DNA from: Salinisphaera aquimarina
GTDB lineage: Bacteria; Pseudomonadota; Gammaproteobacteria; Nevskiales; Salinisphaeraceae
Assembly: GCF_042643355.1 (NCBI RefSeq)
Contig: NZ_JBHRSS010000010.1
Coordinates: 248,001-312,000, forward strand
DNA: 64,000 nt
Reading direction: 5' to 3'
In this document: positions 24,706 through 33,190 of the stretch, piece by piece
How positions within the stretch are numbered: position 1 is the first letter of the stretch
Layout of the letters: each line of letters begins with the position of its first letter
The notes under the pieces: generated by a model
Seen by the model: only the letters and a program-made list of their open reading frames with translations
Databases searched by the model: none
Told to the model about the DNA's origin: nothing
Made by a program: the position numbers and the translations under genes

Positions 24706-26316
24706 CTACGCCTCGTCGAACAGCTTCTTGCGTAAGTCCAGCTTGCTGAACTTGCCGGTGGAGGTGCGCGGGATGGCGTCGACGAAGACATAGTCGTCGG
24801 GCACCATCCATTTCTCCATGCGTCCGCGCAGGAACTCGGCCAGGGCTTCCGGCTCGAGGGTGCGGCCTTCGCGAAGGACGACGGCGGCCAGCGGGCGTTC
24901 GCCCCATTTTTCGTCGGTCTTGGCCACGACCGCGGCTTCCGCGACGTCTTCGTGGGCCATGAGTTCGTTCTCGAGCTTGACCGAGGAGATCCACTCGCCG
25001 CCGGACTTGATCACGTCCTTGGTGCGGTCGGTGATGTTGATATAGCCGTCCTGATCGATGGTGGCGATATCACCGGTACGCAGCCAGCCGTCGGCAGTAA
25101 ATTTCTCGTCGCTGTTTTCCAGTCGGTAGTAGCTGCCGGTGATCCACGGGCCACGCACCTGGATTTCGCCCATGTCCTCGCCGTTCCACGGCAGCGGCGT
25201 GCCCTCGTCGCCGACGATGCGGGTATCCACGAACGGCACCGGCATGCCGGCGGTGGCGCGGCGCGCGTACTGCTCGTCCTCGGAGAGTTTCTGGATCGAC
25301 GGCTTGAGCCGGGCCGCGGAGGCCAGCGGCGAGGTCTCGGTCATGCCCCAGGCCTGAATGACGGTGCAGCCATAGGCATCGAAACGTCGAATCATCGCTT
25401 CGGGCGCGGCCGAGCCACCGACCGTCATGCGCATCTCGGGGTGCAGCTTCCAGCGCTTGGGTTCGGCGTCGAGCGCGTTGAGAATGCCCATCCAGATCGT
25501 GGGTACGCCGGCGGTGACGTTGACCTGCTCGGCCTCGTAGACGTTGAGCAGGCTTTCCGGGTCCATATGCGGGCCGGGGAAGACCTGCTTGGCGCCGGTC
25601 ATCGTCGCGACATAGGGCAGGCCCCAGGCGTTGACGTGGAACATCGGCACAACCGCGAGAATGGTGTCGTTATAGGACAGATTCAGGGTATCCGGCACGC
25701 CGGCGATCATGGCGTGCAGCACGCTCGAGCGATGCGAATAGACCACGCCCTTGGGCTTGCCGGTGGTGCCCGAGGTGTAGCACATGCCACAGGCGTCGTA
25801 TTCGCTCTTCTCGGGGTAGACGAACTCGCCCTCGGCGCTGTCCAGGAAATCCTCATAGCTGGTCATGCCGTCCGGTACCGGTTTTCCGGACAGCGGCACG
25901 ACAATCACTTTCTCGAAATTGACCTGGTCGGCGAATTTCTCGTACAGCGGCAGCAACACATCGTCGATGATCAGAAAACGGTCTTCGGCGTGGTCCACGA
26001 TCCAGGAGACGTCGTCCGGGGGCAGGCGCAGATTGAGCGTATGCAGCACCGCGCCAGTGATCGGAATACCGAAGTAGGCTTCCAGATGGGCGTAGGTGTT
26101 CCAGGAAAAGGTCGCGACGCGATCGCCGGGCTTGATGCCGGCCTGGATCAGCGCCTGGCCGAGCTGCTTGGCACGCCGCACCATGTCGGCGTAGGTTTCG
26201 CGGTGCAGACTCTTGTCCGGCATGTGGGTGACGATTTCGACGTCGCCGAACTGGGTGCTCGCGCGCTCGAGAATATCGTCGAGCAGCAGCGGGCGGTCCA
26301 TCATGGTGGATTGCAT
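24706..26316 (-). CDS. Medium/long-chain acyl-CoA ligase, DmdB/AlkK-like
   Basis: 536-residue adenylate-forming enzyme that activates a carboxylic acid with ATP and CoA. Motifs in order: P-loop-like YTSGTTGKPKGV (~185), VPMFHVNAWG, PTIWMGIL, the A5 core WGMTETSP, DGWLRTGDIATID (A7), and the A10 lysine region TSTGKFSKLDLRKK. The HTLNLRLPPDDVSWIVDHAEDR segment places it with the AlkK/DmdB clade that uses medium-chain acids or methylmercaptopropionate. GAGGAGA precedes the ATG. It stands alone with its own terminator and is about 2.5 kb from the DmdC-like dehydrogenase, so shared use in fatty-acid or DMSP-derived acid breakdown is plausible but unproven. Confidence 0.9.
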   Translation of the reverse strand: MQSTMMDRPLLLDDILERASTQFGDVEIVTHMPDKSLHRETYADMVRRAKQLGQALIQAGIKPGDRVATFSWNTYAHLEAYFGIPITGAVLHTLNLRLPPDDVSWIVDHAEDRFLIIDDVLLPLYEKFADQVNFEKVIVVPLSGKPVPDGMTSYEDFLDSAEGEFVYPEKSEYDACGMCYTSGTTGKPKGVVYSHRSSVLHAMIAGVPDTLNLSYNDTILAVVPMFHVNAWGLPYVATMTGAKQVFPGPHMDPESLLNVYEAEQVNVTAGVPTIWMGILNALDAEPKRWKLHPEMRMTVGGSAAPEAMIRRFDAYGCTVIQAWGMTETSPLASAARLKPSIQKLSEDEQYARRATAGMPVPFVDTRIVGDEGTPLPWNGEDMGEIQVRGPWITGSYYRLENSDEKFTADGWLRTGDIATIDQDGYINITDRTKDVIKSGGEWISSVKLENELMAHEDVAEAAVVAKTDEKWGERPLAAVVLREGRTLEPEALAEFLRGRMEKWMVPDDYVFVDAIPRTSTGKFSKLDLRKKLFDEA

Positions 26317-26612
26317 GGAATCTCCTCGTTCTTGGGCTGGTAAAACGGTGTAACGATTTTTTTTATTGGATCACCGAGCATGGCACCGGACGCTGTCGGG
26401 CGTCCATATTCTTTGGTCTATACCTGTATTCTCGTGCATTCTGATACGGTAATTGCTATTACTGGAGATGGCTGCGGGTTTGCGCCAGCGGCAGGGGGTG
26501 GAACCTCGCGTTGCGTTCAGTTGCCATACCGCCACATGCGTATGCTCCGAACAAACAGGCGCGTGCCTGCTGTGCGCACAGAGTGTCAGGTAGTGTCCGG
26601 AGGAATGAATAG

Positions 26613-27386
26613 ATGAAAAATCGTATCTGGTCCCTGTTGTTTTCCGCGGCCGTGGTCATCGGCCATGCCGGCGGGGTGATGGCGGGCGAGCTGACCATCG
26701 ATGAAATACAGGGCGAGCTGGATGCCGCGACGCCGGAGCAGCCGGCCGATTTTTCCGGCCATGATCTGAGCCACCTGGACCTGTCGGGCATGGATCTGTC
26801 GGGGGTCAACCTCGCCGGTGCCAACCTGAACAACGCGCGCATGGAGAATACGGTCCTCACCGGCGCCAACCTCATGGGGGCCAACCTCGACGGCGCCTGG
26901 CTGATCGGCGCGGACTTCTCCAACGCCAATCTGCGCGATGTGCATATGTTCGGCCCGGTGGTCGCGCGCGGGCTGGACCCATCGCGTGAGCAGTCGCCGG
27001 TGTTCAAGGGCGCCGATCTGTCCGGCGCGCGGGTAATCGCCAAGCTGTCCCAGGGCAACGACGCCGAGGCCGATTTCAGCAAGGCATCGCTGGGCGCCGA
27101 CATGGGCAATCAGTCCATGGGCCTGATGCGCTTCGAGGCCGAAGGCGCCGATCTGACCAACGCGAATTTTTCCGGCGCGTCGCTCAACCACGCGTTGTTC
27201 AAGTTCGCCAATCTCACCGGCGCGGATTTCCGCGATGCCGACCTGCGCAGCGCCGAATTCAACGGCGCCAATCTCAGCAACGCGAAATTCGCGGGGGCTG
27301 ATGCCAGCGGCGCGAATTTCGACAGCGCCACCTTGACCGGCGCGACCGGTATGGACAGCGCCAAGGGCATGGTGGTCGACGAGTAG
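26613..27386 (+). CDS. Secreted pentapeptide-repeat protein
   Basis: 257 residues. A signal peptide of ~24 residues (MKNRIWSLLFSAAVVIGHAG, ending around VMAGE) is followed by ~30 residues and then tandem A(D/N)LxxA repeats such as LSGVNLAGANLNNARM and LTGADFRDADLRSAEFNGANL, which build a right-handed quadrilateral beta helix. The run is interrupted about residues 110-160 by a charged insertion. Pentapeptide proteins of known function (Qnr, MfpA) are cytoplasmic gyrase protectors; this one is exported, so a structural or surface-binding role is more likely. GGAGG lies upstream of the ATG. No operon partner; the neighbours are a divergent ligase and MaoC genes. Confidence 0.82.
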   Translation: MKNRIWSLLFSAAVVIGHAGGVMAGELTIDEIQGELDAATPEQPADFSGHDLSHLDLSGMDLSGVNLAGANLNNARMENTVLTGANLMGANLDGAWLIGADFSNANLRDVHMFGPVVARGLDPSREQSPVFKGADLSGARVIAKLSQGNDAEADFSKASLGADMGNQSMGLMRFEAEGADLTNANFSGASLNHALFKFANLTGADFRDADLRSAEFNGANLSNAKFAGADASGANFDSATLTGATGMDSAKGMVVDE

Positions 27387-27484
27387 CCCCGCCTCGCGGT
27401 CGGGTTCTGCCCGGGGTTTGTTCACCCCGGAGATCGCGCTTGCTATAGTCGCCGCCGTTCCCGCGGAAAGGAAATCGTCGGCAG

Positions 27485-27943
27485 ATGCGTTACTGGGAAG
27501 ACTTCGAGCTCGGCCATGTCGAGACCTACGGTGCCTATCATGTCTCGGAAGCGGAGATCATCGCCTTCGCCGAGGAATATGATCCGCTGCCTTTCCACGT
27601 CGACCCCTTGGCGGCCAAGGACAGCCCTTACGGCGCGCTGACCGCGCCCGGCCTGCTGACCTGCTCGATTTTCATGCGCATGCTGGTGGACAACGTCCTC
27701 AAGCAATCCGCCTCGATGGGCTCGCCGGGCTGCGATTCGGTACGTTTCAACAAGCCCGTGTTTGCCGGCGATACGCTGTCGGTGCGCCAGGAGATCGTGG
27801 CCACTCGCGTGCTCGAGAGCCGTCCGGAGATGGGCCTGGTCAAGAATCGTTTCGAAGTACTCAACCAGAGTGGCGAGGTGGTTTGCGAAATCGCATCTGC
27901 CGGGCTGTTCGGCCGCCGTGCGGCCAGTGAGGCCGCCTCGTGA
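27485..27943 (+). CDS. MaoC-like (R)-specific enoyl-CoA hydratase, subunit 1
   Basis: 152-residue single hot-dog protein. The hydratase-2 motif FAEEYDPLPFHVDPLAA contains the catalytic Asp and His that add water to trans-2-enoyl-CoA. AAGGA lies before the ATG. It overlaps the next MaoC gene by a GTGA junction, and the two share the same motif layout (YDPxxFH...A.D..fG.L.A.G), so they are probably paralogues forming a homo- or heterodimer, as in the HadAB/HadBC dehydratases of mycobacteria. The likely pathway is fatty-acid beta-oxidation or a polyhydroxyalkanoate precursor supply. Confidence 0.87.
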   Translation: MRYWEDFELGHVETYGAYHVSEAEIIAFAEEYDPLPFHVDPLAAKDSPYGALTAPGLLTCSIFMRMLVDNVLKQSASMGSPGCDSVRFNKPVFAGDTLSVRQEIVATRVLESRPEMGLVKNRFEVLNQSGEVVCEIASAGLFGRRAASEAAS

Positions 27944-28386
27944 TTCACTACGAAGATCTGCCGCTCGACCAGTGCGTGGTGCTGGGCCCGGTGACGTTGA
28001 GTGCCGAGGAGGTCGTGGATTTCGCCCGGCGCTACGATCCGCAGCGTTTTCATCTGAGCGACGAGGGCGCCCGCGACACCTATTTTGGCAAGCTGGCCGC
28101 TTCCGGCTGGCACACCGCCTCGCTGACCATGAAGATGATGATGACCGGGCGCGAGGCGCCGCTGGCCAGTCTTGGCTCCCCCGGTTTCGATAATCTGCGC
28201 TGGCTGCGGCCGGTCTATCCCGGCGATACTCTGTCCGCGCGTGTGACGGTGACCGAAAAACGGCTGTCGAAATCGCGCCCCGAGATGGGCCTCGTGCATT
28301 TTCTGGTGGAAACACTCAATCAGGACGAGGTCGTGGTGATGCGGCTGGATACGGTCTCGATGGTGGCCCGGCGCGAGACCGATTAG
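27940..28386 (+). CDS. MaoC-like hydratase, subunit 2
   Basis: 148 residues from a GTG inside the stop of the preceding MaoC gene. Hot-dog domain with FARRYDPQRFHLSDEGA, so the Asp and His of the hydratase motif are both present, unlike the inactive partner subunit in HadB-type heterodimers. The GWHTASLTMKMMM and RPVYPGDTLSARVTVTEKR segments match MaoC dehydratases. Translational coupling suggests equal amounts of both subunits. Substrate unknown. Confidence 0.86.
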   Translation: MIHYEDLPLDQCVVLGPVTLSAEEVVDFARRYDPQRFHLSDEGARDTYFGKLAASGWHTASLTMKMMMTGREAPLASLGSPGFDNLRWLRPVYPGDTLSARVTVTEKRLSKSRPEMGLVHFLVETLNQDEVVVMRLDTVSMVARRETD

Positions 28387-28392
28387 CGTCGA

Positions 28393-29418
28393 TCAGCGCG
28401 GCGAGGCGGCTGTCGTGCTCGGGCGCAGGCTCGCCGGCGGCACCGGCAGGGCACAGTCGCCGCTGTCCTCGTGGGCGCGCTCCAGCGCCAGGCAGATGCT
28501 GTATATCACGAGCTGCGGCTGTTGCAGCTGGATATAGTGGCCACTGTTGCGGGCCACGAAGTGCACGCTGCCCGGATGTGCATCCACGAATTCCTGTTGC
28601 AGCGTGCGCCATAGCCGCTCGCGCTCGGCGTGGCGGGTATCGCTGGCGTCGATGGCGGCGCCGCGGCTGACAACGATGATCGGCACCCGTGGCAGGGGCC
28701 GGGCGGCGGCAACCTCGGCTTCGCTGACACGAAATGCCACGAATTCGTGGTGAGCGGTACGCCAGGTCACCGGGTCGTAGGTGAGCTCGCGGGCGCGCTC
28801 GGCCGCGAGCGGAGGCAGGTCGGGCGGCACGAACGGGGTCATGGTGAAATGAAAATCGCCCTTGGGCGCAATCGTCGCCCCGACATCGCGCTGATAGCGC
28901 TCGATCTGGTTGACCTGGCTGCTGTCCACGAGCACGAGCGCGGCGACGTCCTGCGGATAGGTCGAGGCGTAGAGCTGCATATTCCAGCCGCCAAAGGAGT
29001 GGCCGACCAGCACATAGGGCGGCGCGATATCCGCGCGCGCGAGCAGTTGATGCAGTTCACTCACGATGATCGTGCTGGTGCGCGGCGGCCGGCGCGCATC
29101 GCTTTCGCCGTAGCCGGCCCGGTCGTAGCTGCAGGCACGGGTGAAACCGGCGATCGTGGGCTGCACGCGGGCCCAGACGACCGCGCTGTCACCCAGCCCC
29201 GAGTCGAATATCACGGTCGCGCCGTGATCGACGGCGGAGCCTTCGCAGTCGAGGTACATGCGGTGGCCGGCGACGTCGACCAGATGGCCGGGCAGCGGGG
29301 CAGACGTGGCCTCGTCGCCGGGCGCGGTCGTATCGGCTGTGCTCGCCTGTGTCAGCAACAGAGCCATGACCAGCACGACCACACGCGGGGCCGCACCGGG
29401 GTTGTTGTTCTGGTTCAT
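28393..29418 (-). CDS. Exported alpha/beta hydrolase
   Basis: 341 residues from the ATG at 29418, which has a strong GGAGG seven bases upstream. The N-terminus (VVVLVMALLLTQASTAD) is a signal peptide. The hydrolase fold shows the oxyanion segment FDSGLGDSAVVW, CSYDRAGYGESD, the nucleophile elbow GHSFGGW and the catalytic His in NSGHYIQL. Esterases of this type resemble those acting on small esters or acyl chains in the periplasm. It is tail-to-tail with the MaoC pair. Specificity unknown. Confidence 0.8.
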   Translation of the reverse strand: MNQNNNPGAAPRVVVLVMALLLTQASTADTTAPGDEATSAPLPGHLVDVAGHRMYLDCEGSAVDHGATVIFDSGLGDSAVVWARVQPTIAGFTRACSYDRAGYGESDARRPPRTSTIIVSELHQLLARADIAPPYVLVGHSFGGWNMQLYASTYPQDVAALVLVDSSQVNQIERYQRDVGATIAPKGDFHFTMTPFVPPDLPPLAAERARELTYDPVTWRTAHHEFVAFRVSEAEVAAARPLPRVPIIVVSRGAAIDASDTRHAERERLWRTLQQEFVDAHPGSVHFVARNSGHYIQLQQPQLVIYSICLALERAHEDSGDCALPVPPASLRPSTTAASPR

Positions 29419-29464
29419 CGTGCCTCCGCGCGCTGTGCGCTCGACTCGATGAGTGTACGCATAA

Positions 29465-29492
29465 CGCACCGCGCCGATGCATGCGCGGTGCG
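29465..29492 (-). terminator. Hairpin downstream of zapE
   Basis: Perfect 10-base inverted repeat cgcaccgcgc/gcgcggtgcg (29465-29474, 29483-29492) with an 8-base loop, 10 bases past the zapE stop on the minus strand. The T-tract is poor (TTATGCG), so termination is possible but not certain. Confidence 0.45.
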
Positions 29493-29501
29493 GGCCCGCG
29501 A

Positions 29502-30596
29502 TCAGGCCCGGTGCGGCTCGCCCAGATAGTCGGTCGAGCTCATCTCGTGCAGGCGGCTGGCGGTGCGCTCGAATTCAAAGGACAGACGCGAGCCGTCGTA
29601 GAGATCGTCCGGCTCGGCGGCGGCGGTGCAGAACAGCTTGACGCGGCGGTCGTAGAATTCGTCCACGGCATTGATGAAGCGCCGGGCCGCATTGTTCTCG
29701 TTGTCGTCGAATACCGGCACGTTCGAAATCATGATGGTCGAGAATTCGCGTGCCAGCTCGATGTAGTCGTTGGCGGAGCGATTGGAGCGGCACAGATCCT
29801 CGAAATCGAACCAGACCACGTTGTCGCCGCGCCGGCGGATCGGGATCTTGCGCCCCAGTACCTTCACGTTGTTGGCGGCTTCGTGCTGGCGCGCGGCCAG
29901 GCGGTCGAAATGTTCGGCCAGCACCGCGTCGGCCCGTTCGCCCGGCGGTGTCTGGTAGGTGGCCGACTCGTCGATATGATCGAGCCGGTAGTCGGTGCCG
30001 TCAGCCAGATGCATGACCCGGCAATAACGCTTGATGCGCTCGATCGCCGGCAGGAAGCGCTCGCGTTGCAGGCCGTCGCGGTACAGATCGTCCGGGTCGA
30101 CGTTGGAGGTGGTCACCAGGGTGACGCCGCGTTCGAACAGTTCCTCGCTCAGCCGCGCCAGGATCATCGCGTCGGCCACGTCCGAGACGAAGAATTCGTC
30201 GAAGCAGAGCACGCGGTCGCTGGCCCATTCCTTTGCGATCAGCTTGAGCGGGTCGGATCGGTTCGCGTAGCGCTTGCGCGCCTCGTGGACCTTCTGCATG
30301 AAACGATGAAAATGCAGCCGTGTCTTTTGCTCGAACGGCAGGGCGTCGAAGAAGCAGTCCATCAGATAGGTCTTGCCGCGGCCCACGCCGCCCCACAGAT
30401 ACAGCCCCTTGACCGGCTCCCGCCGGGTCTTGCCGAACAGGCTCTTGTGGCTGCGGTTTGCCACCAGCCCGTCGTAGATGGCCTGGAGCGCATCGACGGC
30501 TTTCGCCTGTTCCGGATCGTGGCTGAAGCCGTCGTTCTTCAGGTCGGCTTCGTAGCGCGCACGCGGCGTCCGCGGCGTCTGGTCTCCGTCTGCCAT
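29502..30596 (-). CDS. zapE: Cell-division ATPase ZapE (AFG1 family)
   Basis: 364 residues from ATG 30596. P-loop ATPase: Walker A LWGGVGRGKTYLMD, Walker B VLCFDEFFVSDV, sensor TLVTTSNVDPDDLYRDGLQR, and the characteristic ERIKRYCRVMHL. ZapE destabilises the FtsZ ring late in division, and mitochondrial relatives act on membrane proteins. The full length matches E. coli ZapE (375). It is divergent from xerD with only 47 bases between, so the two promoters must overlap. Confidence 0.92.
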   Translation of the reverse strand: MADGDQTPRTPRARYEADLKNDGFSHDPEQAKAVDALQAIYDGLVANRSHKSLFGKTRREPVKGLYLWGGVGRGKTYLMDCFFDALPFEQKTRLHFHRFMQKVHEARKRYANRSDPLKLIAKEWASDRVLCFDEFFVSDVADAMILARLSEELFERGVTLVTTSNVDPDDLYRDGLQRERFLPAIERIKRYCRVMHLADGTDYRLDHIDESATYQTPPGERADAVLAEHFDRLAARQHEAANNVKVLGRKIPIRRRGDNVVWFDFEDLCRSNRSANDYIELAREFSTIMISNVPVFDDNENNAARRFINAVDEFYDRRVKLFCTAAAEPDDLYDGSRLSFEFERTASRLHEMSSTDYLGEPHRA

Positions 30597-30643
30597 GGTT
30601 TGTCGTCTCGCCAAAAAATGGGCTCCAGTATACCCTCGCGTCC

Positions 30644-31555
30644 ATGGCTGCCATCGACGCTCTCGACGACGATACCGCGCTGCGCATCGAGTCCTTCCTG
30701 GACGGCCTCTGGGCCGAACGCGGGCTGGCCGATGCCACGCTCGCGGCCTATCGCAACGACCTGGCCCATTTCGCCCGCTGGCTCGGTGACGCACCGTTGA
30801 TCGAGCGCGCCCAGCGCAGCGATATCCAGGCTTATCTGGCGGCGCGCAACACGCCGGGCTCGAGCCCGCGCAGTGCCGCGCGCCTGCTGTCGAGCCTGCG
30901 TCAGTATTATCGCTATCAGCTTAGAGCCGGCACGATCGAGGAAGATCCGACCGCGCTCATCGCCATGCCCACCCAGGGGCGGCGTCTGCCCAAGACGCTC
31001 ACCGAGGCCGACGTGGAGGCGCTGCTGAATGCGCCAGCGACCGAAACCGATCTCGGCCTGCGCGACCGTGCCATGTTCGAGCTCATGTATGCCGCCGGCC
31101 TGCGTGTATCGGAACTGGTCAATGCCAGTCGTGCCCAGGTCAACACCCGCCAGGGCGTGATCCGGGTCACCGGCAAGGGCGGCAAGGAACGGCTGGTGCC
31201 GCTCGGCGATACCGCCGTGGCCTGGCTGGAGAACTATCTGCGCAGCGCCCGTGGGCTGCTGCTGGGCGCCGCGGCCAGCGATGCATTGTTCGTGACCGGG
31301 CGCGGTGGCGGCATGACGCGCCAGAACGTCTGGCATCGGATTCGCCACTACGCTGACCAGGCGGGCATCAATTCACAGGTCTCACCGCATGCCCTGCGCC
31401 ATGCCTTCGCCACTCATCTGCTCAATCACGGTGCCGATCTCAGGGCGGTGCAGATGCTGCTAGGCCACGCCGACCTGTCGACCACCCAGATCTATACCCA
31501 TGTCGCCCGCGCGCGTCTGGCCGCGCTGCACGCCGAACATCATCCGCGTGGCTGA
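30644..31555 (+). CDS. xerD: Site-specific tyrosine recombinase XerD
   Basis: 303 residues. The N-terminal SAM-like core-binding domain (about 10-100) has the ATLAAYRNDLAHFARWLG helix pair. The C-terminal catalytic domain has the Arg of GLRVSELV, the Lys of GKGGKERLVPLG, HALRHAFATHLL with His/Arg, LLGHADLSTTQIYTHV with His and nucleophile Tyr. XerD with XerC resolves chromosome dimers at dif. It has XerD rather than XerC features in TQGRRLPKTLTEADV. It is followed after 3 bases by a CYTH-domain gene, so the two may share a transcript. Confidence 0.9.
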   Translation: MAAIDALDDDTALRIESFLDGLWAERGLADATLAAYRNDLAHFARWLGDAPLIERAQRSDIQAYLAARNTPGSSPRSAARLLSSLRQYYRYQLRAGTIEEDPTALIAMPTQGRRLPKTLTEADVEALLNAPATETDLGLRDRAMFELMYAAGLRVSELVNASRAQVNTRQGVIRVTGKGGKERLVPLGDTAVAWLENYLRSARGLLLGAAASDALFVTGRGGGMTRQNVWHRIRHYADQAGINSQVSPHALRHAFATHLLNHGADLRAVQMLLGHADLSTTQIYTHVARARLAALHAEHHPRG

Positions 31556-31558
31556 TGG

Positions 31559-32080
31559 ATGGCCCGTAATATCGAAATCAAGGCGCGTATCGACGATCGC
31601 GAATCGCTGCTTCGCGCCGTGGTGGCCGTGGCTGACGACGGGCCGTACGAAATCCGACAGCACGATACGTTTTTCGCCTGCGCCGAGGGTCGGCTCAAGC
31701 TGCGTGACTTCGGCGATGCCAGCGGCGAGCTGATCTTTTACCGGCGCGCCGACGCCGCCGGGCCGAAGCCGTCGTTCTACCGGCGTACCGCCACTGATGA
31801 CCCGGCCGGCCTGCGCCAGACGCTTGCCGATGCGCTGGGCGTGCTCGGCGAGGTGATCAAGACGCGGATGCTGTTCATGGCCGGGCGCACGCGCATCCAT
31901 ATCGACCGGGTCCAGGGGTTGGGTGATTTCGTCGAACTGGAGGTGGTGCTCGCCGAACGAGAGCCGGAAAATGCCGGCCAGGCCGAAGCCGCGGCACTGA
32001 TGCGTGCACTCGCGATCGATGACGCGTCGCTGGTCGAGGGCGCCTATATGGATCTGCTGATCGCCCGGCGCGGGCCGTGA
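31559..32080 (+). CDS. CYTH-domain protein (class IV adenylate cyclase / triphosphatase fold)
   Basis: 173 residues. Starts ARNIEIKARI, the ExExK-type motif that binds triphosphates with metal in the CYTH beta barrel. Alternating charged strands follow (RLKLRDFG, ELIFYRRAD, TRIHIDRVQGLGDFVELEVVL), ending in the usual EGAYMDLL motif of class IV adenylate cyclase-like members. Substrates in this family include ATP, thiamine triphosphate and tripolyphosphate, so the exact role is open. It begins 4 bases after the xerD stop. Confidence 0.82.
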   Translation: MARNIEIKARIDDRESLLRAVVAVADDGPYEIRQHDTFFACAEGRLKLRDFGDASGELIFYRRADAAGPKPSFYRRTATDDPAGLRQTLADALGVLGEVIKTRMLFMAGRTRIHIDRVQGLGDFVELEVVLAEREPENAGQAEAAALMRALAIDDASLVEGAYMDLLIARRGP

Positions 32081-32108
32081 TGGTCGCGGGCCGGACGCGG
32101 GTCGCTGA

Positions 32109-32432
32109 CTAGCGTTCGAGCAGCTCGCGCTTGTTGGGCTTGTCGGCCCACTCGTCGGCGTCTTCCGGCGGTTTCTTGACCTCGGTTATCACCGGCCATT
32201 CGGCGGCCAGATCGGCGTTGAGTTGCAGGAATTCCGCCTGATCCGCCGGCAGATCGTCCTCGGACAGAATCGCCTCCACCGGACATTCGGGCTCGCACAG
32301 GGTGCAGTCGATGCACTCTTCCGGGTCGATGGCCAGGAAGTTCGGGCCTTCGTGAAAACAGTCGACCGGGCAGACTTCGACACAGTCGGTGTATTTGCAC
32401 TTGATGCAGTTTTCGATGACAACGAACGTCAT
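32109..32432 (-). CDS. fdxA: 7Fe ferredoxin FdxA
   Basis: 107 residues. It has two cluster-binding motifs: CIKCKYTDCVEVCPVDCF, where the spacing gives a [3Fe-4S] site, and CIDCTLCEPECP for the [4Fe-4S] site. The C-terminal ~45-residue tail matches the Azotobacter FdI / FdxA family. It is a low-potential electron carrier in the cytoplasm. GAGG lies before the ATG. It stands apart from Fe-S assembly genes; fdxA beside other genes of unrelated function is common. Confidence 0.94.
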   Translation of the reverse strand: MTFVVIENCIKCKYTDCVEVCPVDCFHEGPNFLAIDPEECIDCTLCEPECPVEAILSEDDLPADQAEFLQLNADLAAEWPVITEVKKPPEDADEWADKPNKRELLER

Positions 32433-32477
32433 GCCGGAATCCTCGTCATAAAGCCTGGAAAATTGCGCGTAAGTTTA

Positions 32478-33074
32478 TCAGCTGCCCGACGATACGTCGG
32501 GCTCGCGCGCCAGATGCATGGCTTTCCAGTCGTCGACGCCCAGCGTTTCCGTGTGCAGGCTGAACTCGCCCGCACGGCGGTCGGCAAAATAGTGCTGGAG
32601 GGTTCGATAAATGGTCGGAAACGCCAGCTGCGGCCAGTCGATCTCGTCTTCGTTCAGCAGGGCCACCAGCTGGCTTTCCTGACCGGCGCCGTAGTGGGTA
32701 CCGGCCAGGCGGCCCCGATAGAACACATGCACCTGACCGATATGGGTGACATCGATCATCGTGAACAGCTGCGCGTCGACCACCTCGGCCTGCGCTTCCT
32801 CCCGCGTCTCGCGCGCGGCGCCGTCGCGCATCGTCTCGCCGAGCTCGAGAAAACCGGCGGGCAGCGTCCAGAAGCCCAGCCGCGGCTCGATCGCGCGCCG
32901 GCACATCAGGATCCGGCCCTCGTGCTCGACGATGCAGCCGACTACGTTGACCGGATTCTGGTAAAAGATTTCGCCGGTCGCGCTGCAGATATTGCGCTTG
33001 CGATCGTCGCCCTCGGGCACGCGGAATTCGATCGGCGCGCCGCAGTTGGGACAGAAGGACATGGGTTTTGGCAT
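32478..33074 (-). CDS. Nudix hydrolase with N-terminal zinc-ribbon
   Basis: 198 residues. A CPNCG knuckle at the N-terminus and a third Cys (RNICSATG) suggest a partial zinc ribbon, one Cys short of the usual four. The Nudix box reads GFLELGETMRDGAARETREEA, with all catalytic Glu residues in REtrEE. Relatives hydrolyse NADH- or nucleoside-diphosphate-linked substrates. A second ATG at 33062 is possible. Neighbour fdxA follows in the same direction after 45 bases. Confidence 0.85.
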   Translation of the reverse strand: MPKPMSFCPNCGAPIEFRVPEGDDRKRNICSATGEIFYQNPVNVVGCIVEHEGRILMCRRAIEPRLGFWTLPAGFLELGETMRDGAARETREEAQAEVVDAQLFTMIDVTHIGQVHVFYRGRLAGTHYGAGQESQLVALLNEDEIDWPQLAFPTIYRTLQHYFADRRAGEFSLHTETLGVDDWKAMHLAREPDVSSGS

Positions 33075-33190
33075 AGATCGTGAAGGGTAGCAGAAGCCTG
33101 AGCAGTGAATGTCTGTCAGGCGACGACGTCTGTAGCTGCGATAGCGCTGCTATGCTCGAATCAACGCTTTGAAACGGTGACGATTGAACG

